Positions 9,458 to 18,143 of a DNA stretch of 64,000 nucleotides are shown piece by piece. The stretch covers positions 186,001-250,000 of the forward strand of contig PTJZ01000001.1 of NCBI GenBank assembly GCA_002937455.1, in the 5' to 3' direction. Source of the DNA: Alphaproteobacteria bacterium MarineAlpha11_Bin1. Its GTDB lineage: Bacteria > Pseudomonadota > Alphaproteobacteria > MPNO01 > UBA830. The position numbers and the translations under genes were made by a program. Within the stretch, counting starts at the first letter, position 1, and each line of letters opens with the position of its first letter. The notes under the pieces were generated by a model. The model did not search any database. It had not been told where the DNA came from and worked only from the letters and a program-made list of their open reading frames with translations.

Positions 9458-9976
9458 ATGAAAATCGGTGGTATCACTATAGACGATCGGGACGTGCCGC
9501 TGTGGGCAATGGCAGCCTCGGCAATAGCGCTTTTGTTAGCTCTCGGTTCCCAATATCTCGGCGGTCTTGCACCCTGTAATCTCTGTGTTTGGCAGCGGGT
9601 CCCTCACGGGGTAGTTATTCTTATAGGGATTGGTGCACTCCTTTGGTTCAGGGGCCCTCGCGAGAGATTGCTTCTAACCTGGGCGTCGATGGTCGCGCTT
9701 ACGATCGGTGCAGGCATCGCACTTTATCATTCTGGTGTGGAACAGCACTGGATCGCGGGACCGCCATCATGTTCTGGCGAAGGTGGCGTCAACAGTACCC
9801 AATCACTCGATGAGCTACGTAAGATGCTCCTAGCGACGCCAGTTGTGCGCTGCGATGAGATTCCTTGGTCTTTATTTGGCTTGTCAATCGCCGCCTGGAA
9901 CGCGGTTACCAGTTTCGTACTCGCTGCATTTTGTAGCGTGGCGGGCTGGCGCCAATTAAAGGATAAAAACGCATGA
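9458..9976 (+). CDS. dsbB: disulfide bond formation protein B
   Basis: Inner-membrane quinone-linked thiol oxidase that reoxidises DsbA, 172 aa. Four hydrophobic segments are evident. The first periplasmic cysteine pair is Cys40 and Cys43 in PCNLCVWQR; the second pair is Cys105 (PPSC) and Cys132 (VVRCDE). The length matches DsbB. AAGGA precedes the ATG, and the stop overlaps the coq7 start (ATGA). Coupling to coq7, a ubiquinone biosynthesis gene, makes sense because DsbB passes electrons to ubiquinone. Confidence 0.94.
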   Translation: MKIGGITIDDRDVPLWAMAASAIALLLALGSQYLGGLAPCNLCVWQRVPHGVVILIGIGALLWFRGPRERLLLTWASMVALTIGAGIALYHSGVEQHWIAGPPSCSGEGGVNSTQSLDELRKMLLATPVVRCDEIPWSLFGLSIAAWNAVTSFVLAAFCSVAGWRQLKDKNA

Positions 9977-10548
9977 AAAAAAGTATTCCCGCCACCAAGA
10001 AGCGAACGGAACACGGTATCCTGCCTGGCGATCCGCCAGTGAATAAAATGCTCGATAGGATCGTCCGCGTCGATCATGCTGGCGAATACGGCGCAGTCCG
10101 AATCTATCAAGGCCAGCTTGCGGTTCTGGGCAAAAGTGAAAAGGCGAATGTGATTCGTCACATGGCGAAACAGGAAAGCGAACATTTGAAAAAATTCAAC
10201 GAACTAATCGGAGATCGTCGAATTCGCCCAACCGCCCTTATGCCGGTATGGCACGCGGCCGGGTTCGTACTCGGTGCCACCACAGCTTTAATGGGTGAAC
10301 GTGCGGCCATGGCCTGCACCGCAGCAGTCGAAGAAGTTATCGACGAACACTACGCGGAACAGGCGGCGCAACTCGGCGACGACGAAGCCGATTTGCGGAA
10401 TACTATCGAGAAATTCCGTGCAGAGGAACTTGAGCATCACGACACTGCACTTCATCACGGAGCCCAGAAAACTCCGGGTTACGAAGCCCTGTCGGCCGTT
10501 ATCAAAAAAGGTTCAAGGCTCGCCATTTGGCTTTCGGAGAGGGTTTAG
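9973..10548 (+). CDS. coq7: demethoxyubiquinone hydroxylase (Coq7/UbiF-type)
   Basis: Di-iron hydroxylase for the penultimate hydroxylation of ubiquinone synthesis, 191 aa. The ligand set is visible as Glu38 in DHAGEYGA, Glu68 and His71 in QESEHLKKF, Glu120 in the VEEVIDEHY helix, and Glu152 with His155 in EELEHHD. The N-terminal RIVRVDHAGEYGAVRIY segment is diagnostic. It overlaps dsbB by 4 nt. Coq7 is typical of alphaproteobacteria and mitochondria and indicates aerobic respiration with ubiquinone. Confidence 0.96.
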   Translation: MKKSIPATKKRTEHGILPGDPPVNKMLDRIVRVDHAGEYGAVRIYQGQLAVLGKSEKANVIRHMAKQESEHLKKFNELIGDRRIRPTALMPVWHAAGFVLGATTALMGERAAMACTAAVEEVIDEHYAEQAAQLGDDEADLRNTIEKFRAEELEHHDTALHHGAQKTPGYEALSAVIKKGSRLAIWLSERV

Positions 10549-10686
10549 GGTCGGTGCAACCCTTTACCGTGTGCCCTTCATCCTTGAGTGGTCGGAAACC
10601 CCCGTAGTCGTATCAAGTCCCCACTTCAACCGAAACACGCCCAAAGAAAGCTATGATAACTTCTTCAGAGGTCAGAGGAAATAACC

Positions 10687-11856
10687 ATGCCCATAAATAA
10701 CCGTATCGCTGAATTCACTAGAGAGATGACGGAGTGGCGGCACTATATCCATCAGCATCCGGAGAAAGCATTTGAGGAACATAAGACGTCTGACTTCGTG
10801 GCGCTCCGTCTACACGAATTTGGTATCGATGTGCATCGTGGACTAGCAGGCACCGGTGTCGTTGGAACACTGAAAGGAGATAAGGGAGACGGGCCGGCCA
10901 TCGGGCTCCGCGCCGATATGGACGCCCTCGATATCGAAGAAGCCAACGACGTTAATTATAAATCTCAGAACCCGGGCAAGATGCACGCCTGTGGCCATGA
11001 CGGCCACACCGCTATGCTGCTAGGCGCCGCCAAGTACTTATCGGAAACTAGAAATTTTGCTGGGACTGTGCATTTCATCTTCCAACCGGCAGAGGAAAAC
11101 GAGGGCGGTGGCCGCGTTATGATCGAGGACGGCCTCTTTGAAAAATTCCCGGTTGAGTCGGTTTACGGCTTGCATAACATTCCAGGGATACCGGTCGGGG
11201 AATTCGCCATTCGGTCAGGGCCGATCATGGCCTCTTTCGATATATTCGAAATTACATTGAAAGGCGTTGGTACGCATGCTGCTTTGCCCGACCTTGGACG
11301 TGATACGATAGTGGCAGGCTCCCAACTTATATCTGCGTTACAGACCGTCACGAGCCGCACTATCAGCCCGTTTGATTCAGCCGTCGTCACTGTTACACAA
11401 ATGCACGCTGGCGACACTTGGAACGTCATTCCAGAAGAGGTCACTATTCGAGGCACCACTCGCGCTTTTAAGGAAGATGTCCAAAACCATATGGAAAGGG
11501 AGATCCGCCGTATCGCCGATGGTATAGCGGCTACTTTCTCGGTCACTTCTGATCTGCGTTACGAACGTCGCTATCCGCCGACTATAAATGACGCTACTGA
11601 GACGGATATTACAGCTGCCGTCGCTCGAAAGGTTGCCGGTGAAGGATGTGTATCTCGCGACGAGGATCCGATGATGGGTGCAGAAGATTTTTCTTTTATG
11701 CTTAACGAAAAGCCAGGAGCCTATATTTGGATCGGCAATGGTCCCCGCGAAGGCGGGTGCATGCTCCACAACCCCAATTATGATTTCAATGACGAAATCC
11801 TGCCTCTGGGAGCTAGCTACTGGGCAGAATTAGTTGAGACGCGCCTATATGGTTGA
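10687..11856 (+). CDS. M20-family amidohydrolase (hippurate hydrolase-like)
   Basis: Metal-dependent amidohydrolase of the M20D subfamily, 389 aa, typical of hippurate hydrolases and IAA-amino acid hydrolases. The metal ligands are Cys102 and His104 in HACGHDGHT, Glu136 and Glu137 in PAEENEGGG, His163 in YGLHN, and His361 in MLHNPNYDFND. The dimerisation domain lies at about residues 180-290. GAGGAAA precedes the ATG. It removes acyl groups from N-acyl amino acids; the exact substrate is unknown. It ends 9 nt from a convergent DUF1501 gene. Confidence 0.93.
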   Translation: MPINNRIAEFTREMTEWRHYIHQHPEKAFEEHKTSDFVALRLHEFGIDVHRGLAGTGVVGTLKGDKGDGPAIGLRADMDALDIEEANDVNYKSQNPGKMHACGHDGHTAMLLGAAKYLSETRNFAGTVHFIFQPAEENEGGGRVMIEDGLFEKFPVESVYGLHNIPGIPVGEFAIRSGPIMASFDIFEITLKGVGTHAALPDLGRDTIVAGSQLISALQTVTSRTISPFDSAVVTVTQMHAGDTWNVIPEEVTIRGTTRAFKEDVQNHMEREIRRIADGIAATFSVTSDLRYERRYPPTINDATETDITAAVARKVAGEGCVSRDEDPMMGAEDFSFMLNEKPGAYIWIGNGPREGGCMLHNPNYDFNDEILPLGASYWAELVETRLYG

Positions 11857-11865
11857 CCGCGAACC

Positions 11866-13086
11866 CTAAATTATAATTTTTCCGGGTGGCGTTTTTGCAC
11901 CGGCGCTGTCGGGAAAGATTGAAGTTTCTACATCCACATGGGAGATGCCAAAGTGGTCTCGTAGAACTGCCTTAAAAAGCCCCCGAATATCGGTCGTCGC
12001 CGCCAAATCACGGTTTTTATAGAGACGATTAGGAGCAAGGCCGGGCCAATAGCTGGCGACGCGGCCACCCGCAACCGAACCACCCAAAATGAACGCAGCC
12101 GATCCTGTGCCGTGATCAGTTCCCTTTGTTCCATTAGTGTGAACCGTCCGACCGAACTCAGTTGCCACCACCACGACTGTATCTCTCCACGCGGAACCGA
12201 GCGAGTCGGGAATTGTAGCAAGGCCATTGCCAAGTAGTTTTAGATTACGCTTCAGGCGGTTCACTTGGTTAGTGTGAGTATCCCAGCCACCCATTTCAAT
12301 TACCGCCAGTCGTGCTCCATCAGGTGCAGCAAGAAGACGCCCGGCTGCTTTTGTTAGCGTGCCAAACTGACGCTCGCGGCGTAAATTACCGCTTCTCATC
12401 ATATCTTTACCCCCAATAATGCGGTTTGACATTTCTCGAGCATATCGCCCTTCGGCAAGGGCCTTTGAGAGTAACGGATCGTCCTGATATATATCGGCAA
12501 GTTTATCGAGTAGATCGGGCCTTGTTTCAGGTAGCCAAGACGGTGCCCAAGACGCGACCGGATTATTACCCCTTAAAACGTTCGGAATTTCATAGCCCAC
12601 CGAGAGGCCAAGCCGGGTGTCAGTGACCGGAAAATAAGATAGTGCTCGGTTCAACCAACCTTGCCGAAGGGGCTCCCCCTTAGGGGCACCAGTCTCAAGT
12701 AAATCCTGAGCCACAAAATGTGAACGAGTCGGAGCAGGTATAGAAATCGCGTGCATAATCAACAACTCACCCCTGCGGTATAACGGCATTAGACGCTCCA
12801 ATGCGGGGTGCAAACCAAAACGATTATCTAGATCGATTGCACCATCTCGCTCGCCAGGAGGAGGGACCGCGAGCGCGCCGCGCGCTGGCCGATAGTGCGG
12901 ATCGGCGTAGGGCGGCACTGCTGTCAGTCCATCCAGACCGCCGCGCAGAATCACAAAAAGAAGCCTCTTCTCAGTCGCAACGCGGCCGACGGCCAGATTT
13001 GGAAATCCAGCCACAGCAGAAAGTCCAATTGCAGCAGCGGAATTCTGCAGGAATACTCTGCGGGACGACATAGGTTTCACTTTCAT
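11866..13086 (-). CDS. DUF1501 family protein with Tat signal
   Basis: A 406-aa DUF1501 protein with sulfatase/phosphatase-like fold features. An N-terminal twin-arginine signal is clear: SRRVFLQ (Arg9-Arg10) followed by an alanine-rich hydrophobic core and a cleavage region near residue 35, predicting export of the folded protein. The RGGLDGLTAVPPYADPHY motif near 48-65 and the C-terminal EFGRTVHTNGTKGTDHGTG motif mark the family. The start overlaps the stop of the DUF1800 gene by 4 nt (ATGA). DUF1501 and DUF1800 genes commonly occur together; the biochemical function is not established. Confidence 0.93.
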   Translation of the reverse strand: MKVKPMSSRRVFLQNSAAAIGLSAVAGFPNLAVGRVATEKRLLFVILRGGLDGLTAVPPYADPHYRPARGALAVPPPGERDGAIDLDNRFGLHPALERLMPLYRRGELLIMHAISIPAPTRSHFVAQDLLETGAPKGEPLRQGWLNRALSYFPVTDTRLGLSVGYEIPNVLRGNNPVASWAPSWLPETRPDLLDKLADIYQDDPLLSKALAEGRYAREMSNRIIGGKDMMRSGNLRRERQFGTLTKAAGRLLAAPDGARLAVIEMGGWDTHTNQVNRLKRNLKLLGNGLATIPDSLGSAWRDTVVVVATEFGRTVHTNGTKGTDHGTGSAAFILGGSVAGGRVASYWPGLAPNRLYKNRDLAATTDIRGLFKAVLRDHFGISHVDVETSIFPDSAGAKTPPGKIII

Positions 13087-14414
13087 CGACGCTGGAATTC
13101 TGGAGCTGAGAGAAGAATCGCCAATGCGCTTTTCCGACTCTCAGCGCGTTCGACTGAAAGTCGGGTGTTTTCCGAAATGACCGGCCCGAAGCTATCTCTG
13201 GCTAGCGCACGCGGATCGATATCAGTTTGGAGACGGTTAACCAATAGCTGCATCAGTTGGATCCTTCGGATCATGGACTCAGGGCTAATCCAATCCTCCG
13301 CAGTATCTGGCCAACCCGCGGGTGACGGAGCCGAAAAAGGCATCTGTCCTAACAGTCGGAACGGGGCCATTGCCTGTTTTTGTCTCCCCGGTACGCCAAG
13401 TAGCCGAAAAGCGGAGATAGACAATTCCGCGGGCGTCTTTATTTTAATAAAAGGTTCCTTCCAAGCATAGGGCAATACGACAAGTGCTTGCGACAGTGCC
13501 GTTAGATCCCCATCAGACTCTATGAATATCTGGCTCAACTTCTCCACCGCCTCAGCAGGCGGTGTATCAGATATGAAATGGCGCGCAAGTTTGGTTGCAA
13601 CAAACTTTGCTGTGGCCGGGTGGCGAGCAATAACTTGCAAAGCTTGAATGCCCTCATTTACGCCATTTTCAAGGTAGGTTTTTCCCAACAAGGTCTTGGG
13701 TCCGGGTTCATGCATAAATTTAGCGAAGGCGAAATTGCCGGCGTCATCAAATTTAGAACTACGGAACCGCCAACCAGTTAAAATTTTTGCAAACTCCGTC
13801 ACGTCCTTCTGAGTATACCCACCACCGGCCCCGAGCGTATGGAGTTCGAGTATCTCCCGCGCCAAGTTCTCGTTCAAGCCGCGTCGGCGGCGTCGCCCAA
13901 AAGACGAATTTGGTCCTGTAGATTGAACATTGTCGAGATAAATCAGCATGGTCGGGTGGCGCGTCACCGCCGTCAACAAATCAACGAAACGGCCAGTTAC
14001 GTGAGGGCGGATCGCCTCGCGCTCATATGCACCGGCGATCGACCTAAGCCGGCTAACAGTTATCGAAATTGTGAAATGATTACTCCAAAATCGGACTAAA
14101 CGTTCTCGGAACGGTGTTTCTGTCTTAACAGCGGCCACCGTTCGACGATAAATTTCGGTGCGGTAAAGAGGGGCGGCGCGCTCTTTGTTAAACTTTTGTC
14201 GTCTGTTGGCATCTCTTCGCACCCTCAGAAACTCAGAAATCATGTGTGAGGAGGCAGGAAGACCGTTCAGGTAATTCAAAGCATCGTCCTCGGAATGAAG
14301 TTGATTGATCAACCAACCGCGAGCATCTCGACCTATTTTATCAAGGATTTCCGGGTCCGATCCAAGCCCAAATCTATTCGCGGCTATGAATGCTTCTTTT
14401 TCTGTCATTCCCAT
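13083..14414 (-). CDS. DUF1800 family protein
   Basis: A 443-aa DUF1800 protein, a family of unknown biochemical role widely paired with DUF1501. The domain starts almost at the N-terminus (AANRFGLGSDPE near residue 10) and runs through RLVRFWSNHFTIS, ENLAREILELHTLGAGGGYTQ and KTLLGKTY to the C-terminal ...AILLSAPEFQRR. I see no signal peptide or Tat motif, unlike its partner. It is first of the two genes and translationally coupled to DUF1501. Confidence 0.92.
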   Translation of the reverse strand: MGMTEKEAFIAANRFGLGSDPEILDKIGRDARGWLINQLHSEDDALNYLNGLPASSHMISEFLRVRRDANRRQKFNKERAAPLYRTEIYRRTVAAVKTETPFRERLVRFWSNHFTISITVSRLRSIAGAYEREAIRPHVTGRFVDLLTAVTRHPTMLIYLDNVQSTGPNSSFGRRRRRGLNENLAREILELHTLGAGGGYTQKDVTEFAKILTGWRFRSSKFDDAGNFAFAKFMHEPGPKTLLGKTYLENGVNEGIQALQVIARHPATAKFVATKLARHFISDTPPAEAVEKLSQIFIESDGDLTALSQALVVLPYAWKEPFIKIKTPAELSISAFRLLGVPGRQKQAMAPFRLLGQMPFSAPSPAGWPDTAEDWISPESMIRRIQLMQLLVNRLQTDIDPRALARDSFGPVISENTRLSVERAESRKSALAILLSAPEFQRR

Positions 14415-14790
14415 TAACCAAAATCACCATATTTTCTGATCTGATTTTTCGTATCGTCTATACCGACCTATTATTTTTTGAGCATATCTCGAGGATAAGC
14501 GAAGGAGTAAAGGAAATTTCTCTCAACGAAAGTCCGCTAGCCAGAACGATACCCGGGTTTCCAAGTAATACGAAAGCCAATTTTCTAAATACCAAGCTCA
14601 TAACCAAATAAAAATTAACGTTACTCCAATTAAATCAAATTTTTCCATTGTTCATAACCATATCCGCTGAGGTTAGGACCTCGAACGTATCATTGCCAAT
14701 TCGCCTGGTAGATTCGGACATACTGAAAACAGCACATTGACACCCCGTCGACCATTGCCGACATTCCACAAATCAACTGGGAGGATTTCA
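14415..14790. other. 376-nt divergent intergenic region
   Basis: AT-rich spacer between the divergent DUF1800 gene and the gamma-glutamyltransferase gene. It presumably holds both promoters. I could not pick a convincing -35/-10 pair, and saw no RNA gene, hairpin terminator or repeat. A short plus-strand frame overlapping the DUF1800 start has no family resemblance. Confidence 0.6.
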
Positions 14791-16371
14791 ATGGCGACGG
14801 ATGTATTTGCTGGAGTAAGACTGGCCCGCTCCCCAGTCTACGGTACCAAGGGGATGGTTGTATCCGGACACTCATTGGCCTCAATGGCAGGCTTGCGCAC
14901 CCTGGATCGGGGAGGAACTCTGGTTGATGCTATGATTTCGACTTCCGCGACACTGTCTGTGGTTTTGCAACAGGCAACCTCACTGGGAGGAGACGCATTT
15001 TTCCTTTATCACGATGCCGCGAAGGGAAATACTATTGGGCTCAATGCGACCGGTCATGCACCCGACGGTGCAACATCGGAATACTTTAAAAACGGTATCC
15101 CCGATCGCGGGCCTACCGCGGTTTCGGTTCCTGGAATGGTTAGAGGATGGGAGCGCCTACATGAACGCTATGGAAAAATGCCGTGGGAGGAACTCTTCGA
15201 GGACGCGATAGATGCGGCAAAAGCGCACCCCAGTTCACGTGTTATGACAGCCGGCCTTGATCTCTTCCGCAATGATGTAATGGCCGACCCCGCATGCCGT
15301 AAGCTTTATTTTGACGATGGGGGTAACCGAATCCAAGAAGGTGAAATACTACGGCAGCCGGCCCTCGCAGATACTCTCTGTAAAATTGCATCTAACAAAA
15401 GTGCGGTGTTTTACGAGGGCAATATTGCGAAATCGATAGGCGACTATATAGTTTCTAATGGTGGTCTACTCTCCGCTGATCAGTTTGCGGGATATGAACC
15501 TGAATGGGTAGATCCGCTGTCGACCGATTATCGTGGTTATACGGTACAGGTGATGCCACCTAATTCATACGGCATGCTGATGTTGTTGCAGCTCAATGGG
15601 CTCTCGGCACTGTCTTCGGAAGAAATTTCAGATAACGATACCGACCGTCTAGATTATCTGATCCGCGCCATGCAAGGGGCATTCACCCTTGGACAGCCCT
15701 ACATATCCGATCCGCGGGTTGTTGACATACCAATCAAAAGCCTAATGGGAGAGGTTACCACGAAAAATCTTCAGAACATCGTCGTCAATGGTACCGATCC
15801 TAAGACCTTCGAAAACAAGGGCGGTACGTCCTGTATCGTCATTGCCGATTGCGATGGCAACGCAATGTCGGTTGTGCAGTCAGTATTTCACGTGTTTGGC
15901 AGCGCCTTCATGGATCCGGGCACCGGAATCCTGATGAATAATCGGATGACCGGATTTTGCGTCGACGAAGATGATCCGCGTAACGTCGCTCCTCGTAAAC
16001 GACCGTCGCACACGCTGAATCCCGTCATAGTGCTGAAGGACGGTAAGCCGAAATACCTGATGACCACGCCAGGCGGGCCCGGCCAGACGCTGTCGATGGT
16101 CCAAGTGCTGACTAACCTCGTCGACCGCGGCATGGAACTGACAACCGCCATCGAAAGTCCTCGCTGGTCGGTCGGCCTTGATGGCTCTTTCATGCTGGAA
16201 GACGGGTATCCAGAGGAAATTGCCGAGGAACTGGGTCGCCGCGGCCACGAGGTTAAGCACGGCTCCGGTGCATCGTATTTCGGATCTGCCAAGACGATCG
16301 AAGTCCTAGACAACGGCGTACTGACCGGGGCAGCGGATACGCGGCGCGAAGCGTCAGCAGTCGGCAGATAA
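14791..16371 (+). CDS. gamma-glutamyltransferase-family Ntn hydrolase (cytosolic form)
   Basis: A 526-aa member of the gamma-glutamyltransferase family, made as a proenzyme that cleaves itself before the catalytic threonine. That residue is probably Thr346 in NKGGTSC, aligned with the TTH motif of E. coli GGT, with the downstream DGNAMSVVQS segment conserved. The N-terminal half carries VVSGHSLAS and the GGDAFFLYHD segment; GILMNNRM and TPGGPGQ mark the small subunit. No signal peptide is present, whereas E. coli GGT is periplasmic. The ATG follows GGGAGG with an 8-nt gap. It leads a three-gene run with an amidohydrolase and a D-threonine-aldolase-like protein. The substrate may be a gamma-glutamyl or other acyl amide rather than glutathione. 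Confidence 0.9.
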   Translation: MATDVFAGVRLARSPVYGTKGMVVSGHSLASMAGLRTLDRGGTLVDAMISTSATLSVVLQQATSLGGDAFFLYHDAAKGNTIGLNATGHAPDGATSEYFKNGIPDRGPTAVSVPGMVRGWERLHERYGKMPWEELFEDAIDAAKAHPSSRVMTAGLDLFRNDVMADPACRKLYFDDGGNRIQEGEILRQPALADTLCKIASNKSAVFYEGNIAKSIGDYIVSNGGLLSADQFAGYEPEWVDPLSTDYRGYTVQVMPPNSYGMLMLLQLNGLSALSSEEISDNDTDRLDYLIRAMQGAFTLGQPYISDPRVVDIPIKSLMGEVTTKNLQNIVVNGTDPKTFENKGGTSCIVIADCDGNAMSVVQSVFHVFGSAFMDPGTGILMNNRMTGFCVDEDDPRNVAPRKRPSHTLNPVIVLKDGKPKYLMTTPGGPGQTLSMVQVLTNLVDRGMELTTAIESPRWSVGLDGSFMLEDGYPEEIAEELGRRGHEVKHGSGASYFGSAKTIEVLDNGVLTGAADTRREASAVGR

Positions 16372-16457
16372 CACACTAGCCCGCTTCCCGAAGTCGCCTA
16401 CGGTATCAGGCTTTAAGGTGGTTGAAGGGGGTGATGGGCCGGAACAGGAGAAGAAAT

Positions 16458-18143
16458 GTGCCTGAATTTCATCCCGATGTGATCGTCACAAACGGTAAAA
16501 TCGCCACCGTCGATGCGTCGAACTCCATCGCCGAAGCAGTCGCCATGAAAGGCGATAATATCGTCGCGGTCGGCGGGGCAGGGGAGGTTTCGGCACTGAC
16601 CGGGCCCCACACCCATGTCGTCGATGCAGGCGGTCGCACCGTGATTCCCGGACTGATAGACGGCCACGCGCATATGGATCGCGAAGGGCTGAAGGACGTG
16701 TTTCCATCACTGGGAGGCTGTAAAACCGTCGGCGACGTAATCGACCGGATACGCACACTGGCAGCGAACGCCGCACCTGGCGAATGGATCGTGACCATGC
16801 CGGTCGGCGATCCCCCATATTACTGGAACGTACCGGGGTGCCTTGTTGAAAACCGATTTCCGACGCGACAGGAGTTGGACGAAGCAGCTCCGGACAATCC
16901 AGTTTATATCCGACCGATCTGGGGCTTCTGGCGTCACCAGCTACCGCTGGAGTCGGTTGTCAATACGCAGGCATTTGACCTCGCCGGCATTTCGAAAAAT
17001 ACCGATCCGGCGACATCGACCATCGAATTCGAAAAAGATTCCGCGGGCGAACTGACCGGGTTGATCCGCGAACAGCATTTTATGCCGGTGGCGGAACTTG
17101 GATATTTCCATATGGCCCCGCGTTTCACACATTCCGACCGGGTCGCAGGGCTAAAAAAAGCCATGATGATATACAATTCCACTGGCACCACTAGCACCCT
17201 AGAAGAACACGGTGCGGCACAAGAACTGATCAATACCTATCAAGCGGTTCACGCTGCAGGCGAAGCCACAGTGCGCGCGCATCTCGTCTACAGCCCAGCT
17301 TGGGGTGGAGCCAATGACATAAAATACTCCACCGTCATGCAGAACTGGGCATCGTGGCTGGGGCAGCGTGGCCTCGGAGACGACTGGCTGCGTGTCGGTG
17401 GCATGTTCACGGATACTGGGATGGATGCAGACGCGATCTTCCGTGCCACCGCCGCCCCCTATACCGGCTGGTCGGGGTTCAATTATGACAACGGCGTGCC
17501 ACAAAACCGCATGGTCGAATTCATGATTGATGCGGCGCGCAACGGAATCCGACTGGCCGTCATTGGCCCCCGGTTCCTCGACATGTTCGAAGAGGTTAAT
17601 CGCGCGGTGGATATCACTGCTAAACGCTGGGTGATCGGTCATCTGGACGTCCTAAATACCGAACAAATTCAGAAGGCCGCTGACCTCGGCGTCGTCATGA
17701 CGACCCACACCAACCGCTATATATACAAGCACGGCCACATCCTGCGCGAAGAGCTTGGCCGGGAACGGCTGAACGATATTGCACCGATGCGCCGCCTACT
17801 GGATGCCGGCGTAAATATCGGGCTCGCCACAGATAACGTACCGACCACTCTCTTCTATCCTATGTGGCACGTCGTTTCGCGCTGGAACATGATTTCCGAG
17901 GACCGTATCGCACCTGATCAGGCCCTGAGCCGCGAAGACGCGCTGCGCTGTGGCACCATGGGCGGCGCCCATCTGACGTTCGAGGAAGACAAGAAGGGCT
18001 CGATAGAGGAAGGTAAGCTTGGCGATATGGCCGTCCTGTCGGACGATCCGTTGACCTGTGCAGAGGAAAAAATCAAAGACATCGTGGCTGAAACGACCAT
18101 TGTTGGCGGCAAGATCGTCTACGAGCGGGAGGTGTCAACGTGA
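16458..18143 (+). CDS. YtcJ-like amidohydrolase family protein
   Basis: Metal-dependent amidohydrolase of the YtcJ/amidohydrolase-3 group, 561 aa from a GTG that has AGGAG seven bases upstream. In-frame TTG, GTG and ATG codons 12, 9 and 8 codons earlier are alternatives. His70 and His72 in GLIDGHAHMD are the first metal ligands. The later VIGHLDVLN and GLATDNVP segments hold the remaining His and Asp. The C-terminal KLGDMAVLSDDPL segment returns to the small beta domain. YtcJ-type enzymes hydrolyse N-acyl or cyclic amide bonds. It starts 86 nt after the GGT-like gene and its stop overlaps the next gene's GTG by 4 nt, indicating one operon. Confidence 0.88.
   Translation: MPEFHPDVIVTNGKIATVDASNSIAEAVAMKGDNIVAVGGAGEVSALTGPHTHVVDAGGRTVIPGLIDGHAHMDREGLKDVFPSLGGCKTVGDVIDRIRTLAANAAPGEWIVTMPVGDPPYYWNVPGCLVENRFPTRQELDEAAPDNPVYIRPIWGFWRHQLPLESVVNTQAFDLAGISKNTDPATSTIEFEKDSAGELTGLIREQHFMPVAELGYFHMAPRFTHSDRVAGLKKAMMIYNSTGTTSTLEEHGAAQELINTYQAVHAAGEATVRAHLVYSPAWGGANDIKYSTVMQNWASWLGQRGLGDDWLRVGGMFTDTGMDADAIFRATAAPYTGWSGFNYDNGVPQNRMVEFMIDAARNGIRLAVIGPRFLDMFEEVNRAVDITAKRWVIGHLDVLNTEQIQKAADLGVVMTTHTNRYIYKHGHILREELGRERLNDIAPMRRLLDAGVNIGLATDNVPTTLFYPMWHVVSRWNMISEDRIAPDQALSREDALRCGTMGGAHLTFEEDKKGSIEEGKLGDMAVLSDDPLTCAEEKIKDIVAETTIVGGKIVYEREVST

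Noticed and set aside
14390..14611. 73-codon plus-strand frame overlapping the DUF1800 start
   Set aside because: Hydrophobic start but it overlaps a real gene antisense, is AT-rich spacer in the rest, and resembles nothing known.
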